Assembly (NCBI GenBank): GCA_910587085.1
Contig: CAJUMC010000036.1
Location: forward strand, 1-16,322
Direction: 5' to 3'
Origin: an uncultured Lachnospiraceae bacterium
GTDB taxonomy: Bacteria; Bacillota; Clostridia; Lachnospirales; Lachnospiraceae
Length of the DNA: 16,322 bases
The notes beneath the pieces are model-generated. The model worked only from the letters and a program-made list of their open reading frames with translations. It ran no database searches and had not been told where the DNA came from. Of this stretch, positions 7,156 to 13,813 are shown in pieces. A program made the translations under genes and the position numbers. Each line of letters starts with the position of its first letter. The stretch's first letter is position 1.

Positions 7156-8004
7156 TTATTCTGCCGCTTCCTCCCAGCTCAGAATCTCAACGGACTCAAT
7201 CACCACCGGCTCGGCCGGAACACCGTTCTGATCCGCTTTAACACCGGCCACTGCATCCAGCACCGAATAGCCGTCCATAACCTGACCGAACACGGTATGG
7301 TGCCGGAACAGCCACGGCGTCCCGCCGTAAGTCTCGTAAAGCCCCACCTGTTCGTCGCTCAGATCCGTACCGTATCCGGCCCGCAAATATTCTCTGAGCG
7401 TAACCTCATACTGCGCGTCGAGCAGCCGCTCCATCTCGGTGATTGTGGAGGCATCCGCCTGAACGATAAAAAACTGGCTGCCGTTCGTGTCCGCCCCGGA
7501 ATTCGCCATGCAGAGCGCGCCGCGCAGCGGGTGAAGCTCATCCGAAAATTCATCCTTGAAATTTTCTCCCCATATACTGGCCCCGCCCCTGCCGGTGCCG
7601 TCCGGATCGCCACCCTGAATCATGAAATCGTCAAGGATGCGGTGGAAGGTCACACCGTCATAATAACCGTTCTTTGCATGCGTTACAAAATTTTCAACCG
7701 CGAGCGGCGCTTCTTCCTGGAAGAATTTTACAGTTATTGTTCCGTAATCCTTTATATTAATTCTGGCGTAAATTTCGTCCTGCTTCAAATCTGAAAACTG
7801 GCGGAGCTTCTTTGCCTCGTCCGTCAGCGCCGGCTCCGTCCCGTTTTCTTTGTCATCCTCCCCGGAAACGGTGCCGGAGGGGCCGCCCGCCGCAGACGGC
7901 GCCGCATCCGGATTTCCCTCCTCCTGCTTTCTGCATCCGTTAAGCATAGCCCCGGCCGAAAGCATCCCGATTGTCAGTATGGTAAAAAGCCTTTTGTTCC
8001 TCAT
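7156..8004 (-). CDS. Cyclophilin-type peptidyl-prolyl cis-trans isomerase, lipoprotein
   Basis: Catalyses cis-trans isomerisation of Xaa-Pro bonds in extracytoplasmic proteins. The signal peptide ends in a lipobox (AMLNGC, lipidated Cys24), followed by a low-complexity Gly/Pro/Asp/Glu spacer (about 25-60) that tethers the enzyme outside the membrane. The cyclophilin domain covers about 78-276. Key residues aligned to human CypA are all present: Arg122 and Phe127-Gln130 (FHRILDDFMIQGGD), Gln177 and Phe179 (NGSQFFI), Trp231 and His236 (PWLFRHHTVFG). A charged insert of about 45 residues lies between the NGSQFF strand and the Trp. The ATG has AGAGGAGG upstream. It follows the lactate dehydrogenase by 33 bp, probably in one transcript. 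Confidence 0.95.
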   Translation of the reverse strand: MRNKRLFTILTIGMLSAGAMLNGCRKQEEGNPDAAPSAAGGPSGTVSGEDDKENGTEPALTDEAKKLRQFSDLKQDEIYARINIKDYGTITVKFFQEEAPLAVENFVTHAKNGYYDGVTFHRILDDFMIQGGDPDGTGRGGASIWGENFKDEFSDELHPLRGALCMANSGADTNGSQFFIVQADASTITEMERLLDAQYEVTLREYLRAGYGTDLSDEQVGLYETYGGTPWLFRHHTVFGQVMDGYSVLDAVAGVKADQNGVPAEPVVIESVEILSWEEAAE

Positions 8005-8037
8005 AATAAATCCTCCTCTTTTTGCTTCGCAGCTCCC

Positions 8038-9072
8038 CTAAAAGCAGCGCTTCAGCTCGTCCTTTCTGCAGCCCGGCTCCCTGCCGCAGCGGTAGCAGAC
8101 CTCGTTCGGAAGCGGCTTTCCATCAAAGTACCCTCGCAGATTCGAGAGCGTTACCTGAGCGATATTGTCCAGCGCTTCCTCGGTCAGAAAGGCCTGGTGC
8201 GAGGTAACGATGACATTCGGCATGGAAATCAGCCGCGCAAGCACATCGTCCTGGATAATCGTGTCCGAAAAATCCTCGTAAAACAGCTCCGTCTCCTCCT
8301 CATACACATCCAGACCGGCCGCGCCGATCCTGTGGGATTTGATCCCCTCCAGCAGTGCCTCGCTGTCGATAAGCGCTCCTCTGGACGTATTGATCAGAAT
8401 AACGCCCTCCCGCATCTTTGCGATGGAATCCCGGTTGATGATATGCTTTGTTTCCTTGGTGAGCGGACAGTGCAGCGAGATTACGCTCGACTCGCGGCAG
8501 AGCCTGTCAAGCTCCACATACTCCACCCCGCTTCGCTCCACCGGATACGGATCGTACGCCAGCACGCGCATTCCGAAGCCGAGACAGAGATCAATGAACG
8601 CCTGTCCGATTTTTCCGGTGCCGATCACGCCGATGGTTTTCCCGTGAAAATCAAAGCCGGTCAGGCCGACCAGACTGAAATTGTATTCTCTTGTCCGGTT
8701 ATAGGCGCGATGCAGCTTGCGGTTCAGCATAATCGCCATACCGATCGCATGCTCCGCAATGGCATAGGGCGAATACGCCGGAACGCGCAGCACATGGATG
8801 CGCTCCCAGGCCGCCTTGAGATCCACATTGTTGTAGCCCGAGCACCGCATCCCGATTACGCGGATTCCGAGCTCATACAGCTTGTTGATCGTGTCCGCAT
8901 CCAGCGTATCGTTCACAAAGGCAACGACCGCATCAGAGTTTTCCGCCATCAGCGCGCTCCGGCGGTTCAGCTTGTCCTCGTAATAATTAATCTCAAAGCC
9001 GAACTCATCCTTCCGCTTGTCAAAAAATAACTTATCGTAAGGCTTCGCATCATAAAAGCTGATTGTTTCCAA
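8038..9072 (-). CDS. ldhA: NAD-dependent D-lactate dehydrogenase (fermentative, LdhA-like)
   Basis: Reduces pyruvate to D-lactate with NADH, recycling NAD in fermentation. The Rossmann motif VIGTGKIGQ lies at 149-157 with Asp174 (DPYP), which favours NAD. The catalytic triad of D-2-hydroxyacid dehydrogenases is Arg231 (NTSRGALID), Glu260 and His292 (TSHQAFLTEEAL). SPYAIAEHAIGM and RCSGYNNVDL match E. coli LdhA closely. I place the start at TTG 9072: GGAGG lies 5 nt upstream and the protein then begins where LdhA begins; GTG at 9084 overlaps that ribosome site. An odd Cys-rich tail (C-x2-C-x5-C-x7-C, residues 326-343) extends past the usual end. A related 2-hydroxyacid dehydrogenase specificity is possible but less likely. 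Confidence 0.93.
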   Translation of the reverse strand: METISFYDAKPYDKLFFDKRKDEFGFEINYYEDKLNRRSALMAENSDAVVAFVNDTLDADTINKLYELGIRVIGMRCSGYNNVDLKAAWERIHVLRVPAYSPYAIAEHAIGMAIMLNRKLHRAYNRTREYNFSLVGLTGFDFHGKTIGVIGTGKIGQAFIDLCLGFGMRVLAYDPYPVERSGVEYVELDRLCRESSVISLHCPLTKETKHIINRDSIAKMREGVILINTSRGALIDSEALLEGIKSHRIGAAGLDVYEEETELFYEDFSDTIIQDDVLARLISMPNVIVTSHQAFLTEEALDNIAQVTLSNLRGYFDGKPLPNEVCYRCGREPGCRKDELKRCF

Positions 9073-9085
9073 GTTTACCTCCACG

Positions 9086-9132
9086 CTGCGGCTGTAATTT
9101 CTGCGGCTGCCGGTCGTTTCCCGCAGCCGCAG
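9086..9132 (-). promoter_or_regulatory. Structured leader of ldhA with competing hairpins
   Basis: The sequence CTGCGGCTGC at 9123-9132 (minus strand) can pair perfectly with GCAGCCGCAG at 9101-9110. It can also pair with a second copy, CAGCCGCAG, at 9086-9094, which ends 4 nt from the ribosome binding site. The pairings are mutually exclusive, as in attenuators or translational switches. Further upstream are another GC-rich hairpin (about 9156-9179) and the 12-bp palindrome CTGCAGCTGCAG (9144-9155). No riboswitch class was recognised. Confidence 0.4.
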
Positions 9133-9384
9133 CTCCGGTCATCCTGCAGCTGCAGCGCCGGCCGTTTCCCGGCCGCCGGTTCTGCGCAGCTCAAACCTGA
9201 TATTATTTTCTGCGAACCTGTCCCGTTTATTCAAAAATGACAATGTATACGGATAATCCGCTCTCAATACTGCTTTTATGTGGAACTTTCAGTTCTTTTA
9301 TTTATTATTTCTGTCGGTTTGCACCGCAATTTTCCATTCCCGGCATGCTCTGCTTCGCAGCCGTCTGCACCCGGCTTGCCTGCT
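9133..9384. other. Intergenic region between the MBL gene and ldhA, no gene seen
   Basis: The left part is GC-rich and palindromic; the right part (about 9190-9320) is AT-rich and may hold the ldhA promoter, but no pair of -35/-10 boxes with good spacing stands out. No terminator is evident after the MBL stop, so read-through into ldhA is possible. No Rex-type dyad (TTGT-G-A.. TTCACAA) was found by eye. Confidence 0.5.
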
Positions 9385-10359
9385 CTATTTCCGTGCGGCT
9401 GGCTTTTCCGTATGTATGGTCAGATCTTCGCCGTCCGAGACAATTGTAATTGTGCCCATGGTATCCGTGCGGTATACCTGCACGTCATGCTCCTGGAACC
9501 GCGCCAGCACCTCGCTGTGCGGATGTCCGTACTTATTGTCCGTACCGCAGCTGATTACCGCATACACCGGATCGACTGCCTTTACAAACGCTTCCGAATT
9601 CGAGGTGCTGCTCCCGTGATGCCCGGCCTGAAACACATCCGCCTCAAGCGAAACACCCAGTTCCAGCATGGCGCGCTCGCTCTCCTCCTCCGCGTCTCCC
9701 GTAAAAAGAAAACGTGTTTTTCCGAAGGTGAGAAGCAGTCCCACGGAACGGTTGTTGGTCTCGTCAAGCACATCCTCCGAAGGCGCGATCAGCATCACCT
9801 CCGCCTCCCCGAACGAAAATTCCGTCCCGGGCTCCGGGACGATCCACTCGGCGCCGGACTCATCCGCCTCCCTCAGGAAATCCAGGTACGATTTTGTATC
9901 GACATCCTCCCGCAGACATACGATATTTTCCGCCGGATAATTCGCCAGCACCACATCCAGCCCGCCGATATGATCCTCGTGGCTGTGCGTAGCTATTACA
10001 TACTCGAATTTTTTTATGCCGAGCGCCTCCAGATCCTCCAGAATCGTATCCGCCATGGAATTTCCGCCGCCGTCGATAATCATGGTGTGCTCGCCGCACT
10101 GCAGCACCGTGCAGTCCGACTGCCCGACATCCAGATAGGTAACGGTAAGGGGATTTTCCCCGGTAACGCTTGCTTCCTTCCCGCTGCCGCCCAGTCCCAG
10201 ATCATTCAGATTCAGCTTGCCTGTAAGCAGCAGAACGATCGCCAGCAGAGGGCAGGCGGCAATAAGCGCATATTTCCCTCCTTTTCTGCGCGCGTACTCC
10301 TGCCCGCTGTTTTTCAATGTTGTCATCAGATCCTGCGATGCCTTTTTCTTTCCTGCCAT
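9385..10359 (-). CDS. Membrane-anchored ComEC/Rec2-type metallo-beta-lactamase-fold protein
   Basis: A zinc hydrolase of the ComEC MBL group. After a basic N-terminus, one membrane helix (about 30-46) anchors a domain starting LTVTYLDVGQSDCTVLQCG, the usual opening of this group. The metal motif is THSHEDH (His125, His127, Asp129, His130), with Asp222 (FTGDAEEE) and His247-His248 (AGHHGSSTS). The C-terminal VISCG..YGHPH motif (269-281) is also typical. It lacks the ComEC transport region, so it is a stand-alone hydrolase; substrate unknown, possibly a nucleic acid or nucleotide. I start at ATG 10359 (AAGG 8 nt upstream). Longer in-frame starts at 10401 and 10536 lack ribosome sites, and the latter lies within 10 nt of the predicted transcript start. 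Confidence 0.88.
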   Translation of the reverse strand: MAGKKKASQDLMTTLKNSGQEYARRKGGKYALIAACPLLAIVLLLTGKLNLNDLGLGGSGKEASVTGENPLTVTYLDVGQSDCTVLQCGEHTMIIDGGGNSMADTILEDLEALGIKKFEYVIATHSHEDHIGGLDVVLANYPAENIVCLREDVDTKSYLDFLREADESGAEWIVPEPGTEFSFGEAEVMLIAPSEDVLDETNNRSVGLLLTFGKTRFLFTGDAEEESERAMLELGVSLEADVFQAGHHGSSTSNSEAFVKAVDPVYAVISCGTDNKYGHPHSEVLARFQEHDVQVYRTDTMGTITIVSDGEDLTIHTEKPAARK

Positions 10360-10551
10360 ATCCTTTGCCTTCTTTCCCGCGTATTCGGGCATGCCTGTCA
10401 TACAGGCAGACCCCGCTCCGGTTTTTTCAAATGGTTGCCGTATACTTTTAAGCCTTTTCACGGTGTAAACGCCGTTTTCCGCTTTCCGCGCAATGGTGCA
10501 CCGGGACTGCCTTACCGGCCCCGAAGCCGTCAGCATCCGCGCGGCAGGTAT

Positions 10552-10580
10552 ATTATACCGGAAAGAGCAGGCAGTGTAAA
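10552..10580 (-). promoter_or_regulatory. Sigma-A promoter for the MBL gene (proximal)
   Basis: On the minus strand, -35 TTTACA (10575-10580) and a consensus -10 TATAAT (10552-10557) are 17 bp apart. Transcription from about 10545 gives a leader of roughly 185 nt before the ATG at 10359. That leader contains the inverted repeat TGCCTGT-CAT-ACAGGCA at 10392-10408; I do not recognise a riboswitch in it. Confidence 0.8.
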
Positions 10581-10631
10581 GGAGAAGTTGCCCGCCGCCG
10601 GCGCACCGGGAAGGAACAAATACTGCGCTTC

Positions 10632-10651
10632 GGAAAAACAGCTGTATTTCC
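10632..10651. promoter_or_regulatory. Near-perfect 20-bp palindrome just downstream of the distal promoter
   Basis: GGAAAAACAGCTGTATTTCC is symmetric at 18 of 20 positions. It lies about 17-36 bp downstream of the expected start of the distal promoter, a position suited to a repressor. Its core on the minus strand, TACAGCTGTT, differs by one base from the TACA-N2-TGTA operator of CopY/BlaI-type repressors. No such repressor is encoded here, so the link is speculative. Confidence 0.35.
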
Positions 10652-10674
10652 TGCCCCTTCTGCTTCTGTTTCTT

Positions 10675-10702
10675 ATTATACAGGGATTTCGGCGGCTGTC
10701 AA
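10675..10702 (-). promoter_or_regulatory. Strong sigma-A promoter (distal) upstream of the MBL gene
   Basis: Consensus boxes TTGACA (10697-10702) and TATAAT (10675-10680) on the minus strand have a 16-bp spacer. It is the best promoter in the window by sequence, yet the nearest start codon I accept is over 300 nt downstream (10359). The transcript either has a very long leader or includes a small RNA; the interval 10580-10668 has no open reading frame with a ribosome binding site. Confidence 0.8.
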
Positions 10703-10740
10703 CTTATCTGCCGCAGGAGAAGCAGGCGGGGCACAAAAGC

Positions 10741-10782
10741 GAAACAAAAGCAAAGAAGCTTCCGCCGGAAGCCTCTTTGCTT
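10741..10782 (-). terminator. Rho-independent terminator after the MerR gene
   Basis: The stem pairs AAGCAAAG with CTTTGCTT (10748-10755 with 10775-10782) and GCTTCC with GGAAGC around a GCC loop, with a small internal mismatch. On the minus strand it is followed by TTGTTTC, then more T. It lies 58 bp after the MerR stop. A short T-run on the other side may allow weak bidirectional action. Confidence 0.85.
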
Positions 10783-10839
10783 CTTTAAAACTGTGTGGCC
10801 TATTTAGAGAAATTTTTCCGGAAATCCGGGTAAATCCGG

Positions 10840-11643
10840 TTATTTCCTCCGGATCGGGAAATATACTTCCGTCTCCCAGTCCTCCGGCGAAAGCGAGTCA
10901 AACTGTGTTTTGATATAGAGTTCAAACGGTGCTCCTGCAATTTCGCAGCCGTTTTCCAGTATCCACGAAACCACAGCGCCATACGCCTCGGAAAGCGTGG
11001 AATATGCTCCGTGATGAACGGTCACTGCACACTCGCAGGGCTCTATAACCGCATCGGCCTTTTCCCTCTCCTGTACCCCGATAAAAACCTCAATATCGGA
11101 GGATTCCTGGTTGAACTCCTTATCAAAGTACCTTGAGCCGTTCAACCCGGTCGGTGTTACATGTTCTCTCGGCACGCGCTCAAACAGCGTCCCGTAATAC
11201 CTGCCGAATTCCTCTACGCCCATCCTGGCGCGGGCCGCCAGAACATTCATTTCCGGAGAAATCTTAACCTCGATTGTGTAGCCCTTCTGATACATCATAA
11301 TATCGCCCGTCCTTTCAAATACTGAAATATGCGTCTGAAGCTCATTCAGGATAACAGCCGTCTCCTGCTGCTTTCGCCAAAGCTTCTCTTTCTGTTTCCG
11401 CAGCGCGCCTGCGAGTTCCATGCGGTCCGAAACGACAAGCAGATGCTGGATCTCTTCCAGAGAAAAACCGTAACGTTTCAGGCGTTTAATATAGTTCATG
11501 GTATCAACCTGCTCCATCTTGTAATAGCGGTAACCCGTAAAACGATCAACCTCCGCCGGAACCAGCAGCCCAATTCTGTTATAATGATGAAGCGTCTTTA
11601 TACTGGCCTGGCAAATATTGGAAAATTCTCCGATCTGCAGCAT
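10840..11643 (-). CDS. MerR-family regulator with GyrI-like effector-binding domain (BmrR type)
   Basis: A one-component transcription activator of 267 residues. The N-terminal MerR winged helix (about 1-70) begins LQIGEFSNICQASIKTLHHYNRIGLL and contains the wing FTGYRYYKMEQ; a dimerisation coiled coil (about 75-112) follows. The C-terminal 145 residues form a GyrI/AraC effector-binding-like domain (TIEVKISPEMNVLAAR ... EVYFPIRRK), which in BmrR binds lipophilic cations. The conserved acidic/aromatic pocket is plausible but the ligand is unknown. The ATG has GAAGGG 5 nt upstream. The gene is a single transcription unit with its own MerR-type promoter and terminator, adjacent to an efflux operon, so drug sensing is a reasonable guess. 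Confidence 0.93.
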   Translation of the reverse strand: MLQIGEFSNICQASIKTLHHYNRIGLLVPAEVDRFTGYRYYKMEQVDTMNYIKRLKRYGFSLEEIQHLLVVSDRMELAGALRKQKEKLWRKQQETAVILNELQTHISVFERTGDIMMYQKGYTIEVKISPEMNVLAARARMGVEEFGRYYGTLFERVPREHVTPTGLNGSRYFDKEFNQESSDIEVFIGVQEREKADAVIEPCECAVTVHHGAYSTLSEAYGAVVSWILENGCEIAGAPFELYIKTQFDSLSPEDWETEVYFPIRRK

Positions 11644-11685
11644 CTTATCCCTTCTTTCGCAAAGATTTGATTCGAATCTGATGAC

Positions 11686-11716
11686 AGCTTAACACCTGAC
11701 CTTAGAGGAGGGTCAA
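11686..11716 (-). promoter_or_regulatory. MerR-type promoter/operator with 19-bp spacer (autoregulation)
   Basis: On the minus strand, -35 TTGACC (11711-11716) and -10 TAAGCT (11686-11691) are separated by 19 bp, longer than usual. A dyad with TGACC and GGTCA arms (11697-11701 and 11711-11715) lies across the spacer. MerR-family activators act by untwisting exactly such promoters. The site sits 43 bp upstream of the MerR start, so the protein most likely controls itself. Confidence 0.75.
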
Positions 11717-11820
11717 GAGGCTTTATAAACTTTTTATTTTTTCTTCTTCGGCTGCCTCCTGAAGATCCTTTACCGCACTGTCCTGTCTGTCTGCAGGCGT
11801 CTGTCAGAGAAAGAGGGGCG

Positions 11821-11870
11821 ATAAAGAACCTCCGAACCGGTCAGCCATTTTATGCCCCGGTCCGGAGGTT
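11821..11870 (-). terminator. Terminator of the MarR/ABC exporter operon
   Basis: Long hairpin: AACCTCCG plus ACCGG (11827-11840) pair with CCGGT plus CGGAGGTT (11857-11870), with one A/C mismatch and a 16-nt loop. The minus strand continues CTTTAT, only a modest T-run; the plus strand continues TTTTCAT, so it may work in both directions. It begins 26 bp after the stop of the second exporter gene. Confidence 0.7.
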
Positions 11871-11896
11871 TTCATACAGCCTGCCGTTCGTCCGTT

Positions 11897-13813
11897 TTAC
11901 CCGGCAATGCTGTTCCCCGTATACAGCTGATAATATCTACCCTTCTCCTCGATCAGCTCGTCATGCGTGCCTCTCTCGATAATCCTGCCCTGCTCCAGCA
12001 CCATAATGCAGTCGCTGTTCTTGACCGTCGAAAGCCGGTGCGCGATCACAAACGTCGTCCGGCCGTTCATCAGCTTATCCATGCCGTCCTGCACAATCCG
12101 CTCGGTTCTCGTATCAATCGAGGAAGTCGCCTCGTCAAGAATCAGCACCGGCGGGTCGGCAATCGCCGCACGCGCGATCGCAAGAAGCTGCCGCTGTCCC
12201 TGTGAAAGATTCGCCCCGTCCCCGGTCAGCATGGTATGGTAGCCGTCCGAAAGCCTGCGGATAAAGCCGTCCGCGTTAGCCAGCTTCGCCGCCGCGTAAA
12301 CTTCCTCATCCGTCGCGTCCAGCTTCCCGTAACGGATATTATCCATTACCGTTCCCGTAAACAAATGTGTATCCTGCAGTACGATGCCGAGCGATCGGCG
12401 CAGATCGCCCTTGCAGATTTTGTTGATATTGATGCCGTCATAGCGGATTTTTCCGTCCTGGATATCATAAAAGCGATTAATCAGGTTCGTGATCGTCGTC
12501 TTTCCCGCGCCCGTCGAACCGACAAAGGCAATCTTCTGCCCCGGTTCCGCAAACATCTTGATATTGTGCAGGACTATTTTTTCTTCACTGTAGCCAAAAT
12601 CCACATCGTCAAAAACCACCCTGCCCTCAAGCTCGATATAATCCGTGGTTCCAGTATCCCTGTGGTAATGCTTCCATGCCCAGAGCCCCGTGCGCTTCTC
12701 GCTCTCCACAAGCTTTCCGCCCTCGCGCTTCGCATGAACCAGAGTTACATAGCCCTCGTCCGTCTCCGGCTTCTCATCGAGGAGCTTGAAAATACGGTCT
12801 CCGCCGGCAAGCGCCATTATAATGCTGTTAAACTGCAGGCCGACCTGATTGATCGGCATATTTAAGTTGCGGTTGTAGGTAAGAAAGCTTACAAGCGCAC
12901 CCAGGGAAAAACCAAAAATGCCGTTCAGCGCCAGAATGCCGCCGACAATCGCGATAATAACATAGCTGATATTGCCGATCTGCGCGTTGATCGGACCGAG
13001 CACATTCGCAAATTTGTTCGCATTGTAGGCGCTGTCGAACAGCTCATCATTCAGCTGCACAAAGCGTTCGGTGCTCTCCTTCTCGTGGCAGAATACCTTG
13101 ACTACCTTCTGCCCTTCCATCATTTCCTCGATAAAGCCGTTGACAGCACCGAGGTTTTTCTGCTGGCGGATAAAGAATTTTCCGCTCTGCGCCGTCATTT
13201 TCTTTGTGACGACGAGCATGATGCCGATCAGAAACAGCGCGAGCACCGTGAGCGGAATATTGAGCAGGATCATGCTGACCAGAACGCTTACAATCGTGAT
13301 TACGCTGTTGATCAGCTGCGGGATGCTCTGGCTGATCATCTGGCGCAGCGTGTCAACATCGTTTGTGTACATGGACATAATATCGCCGTGCGCGTGCGTA
13401 TCAAAATATTTGATCGGCAGCGTTTCCATGTGGAGAAACATCTCGTCGCGCAGACTCCTCAGACTCCCCTGCGTCACATACACCATCATTCTCGTGTTCA
13501 AGTACGCGGCGACAATGCCGATCCCGTAAAAGCATGCCACCCGTCCGATTGCGGCAAGCAGCCCGCTGTAATCCGGCTCAAAACCGAGTTCCGACATAAC
13601 GAGCAGCGGCTGGATGTACTGATCGATCAGATTTTTTGTGAACCATGTTCCCTGCACATTTGCAAGCACGCTCACCACAATACAGATCAATACGATAATG
13701 CAGTGCGGGAGATAATTTTTCGTTACAAAACCGATAATCCTCTTTAAAATCCTTCCCGGATGTTCCACCGTGGGCTTCATGCCCCGAGGCATTGGTCTTC
13801 CTGGTCCCGGCAT
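11897..13813 (-). CDS. ABC exporter half-transporter, consensus-site subunit (LmrD/TM288-like)
   Basis: Permease and ATPase fused, 638 residues: six membrane helices (about 35-345) then a nucleotide-binding domain (about 398-635). Walker A GSTGAGKT is at 432-439, Q-loop Gln480, Walker B LILD with catalytic Glu561, and switch His592 (AHR), all canonical. The signature is LSQGQ (536-540) instead of LSGGQ, the pattern of TM288-type subunits. With the partner it should form one competent and one degenerate ATP site, exporting drugs or lipids. A linker insert of about 40 residues (355-395, rich in Lys, Trp, His) sits between the membrane and ATPase domains. The ATG overlaps the partner's TAA by one base (TAATG), with GGAGGTGA upstream. 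Confidence 0.95.
   Translation of the reverse strand: MPGPGRPMPRGMKPTVEHPGRILKRIIGFVTKNYLPHCIIVLICIVVSVLANVQGTWFTKNLIDQYIQPLLVMSELGFEPDYSGLLAAIGRVACFYGIGIVAAYLNTRMMVYVTQGSLRSLRDEMFLHMETLPIKYFDTHAHGDIMSMYTNDVDTLRQMISQSIPQLINSVITIVSVLVSMILLNIPLTVLALFLIGIMLVVTKKMTAQSGKFFIRQQKNLGAVNGFIEEMMEGQKVVKVFCHEKESTERFVQLNDELFDSAYNANKFANVLGPINAQIGNISYVIIAIVGGILALNGIFGFSLGALVSFLTYNRNLNMPINQVGLQFNSIIMALAGGDRIFKLLDEKPETDEGYVTLVHAKREGGKLVESEKRTGLWAWKHYHRDTGTTDYIELEGRVVFDDVDFGYSEEKIVLHNIKMFAEPGQKIAFVGSTGAGKTTITNLINRFYDIQDGKIRYDGININKICKGDLRRSLGIVLQDTHLFTGTVMDNIRYGKLDATDEEVYAAAKLANADGFIRRLSDGYHTMLTGDGANLSQGQRQLLAIARAAIADPPVLILDEATSSIDTRTERIVQDGMDKLMNGRTTFVIAHRLSTVKNSDCIMVLEQGRIIERGTHDELIEEKGRYYQLYTGNSIAG

Noticed and set aside
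9283..9310. Hairpin GAACT/AGTTC followed by T-rich sequence on the plus strand
   Set aside because: It would terminate plus-strand transcription, but no plus-strand gene exists here and the stem is only 5 bp.
10360..10545. Possible riboswitch in the leader of the MBL gene
   Set aside because: I could not match it to conserved cores of known classes such as TPP, SAM, c-di-GMP or THF; only simple hairpins are visible.
9280..10788. Open frame of 502 codons on the plus strand
   Set aside because: It lies antisense to the MBL-fold gene with intact zinc motifs, has no ribosome site, and its translation is rich in Arg, His and Gln without any domain. It is a shadow of biased codon use.
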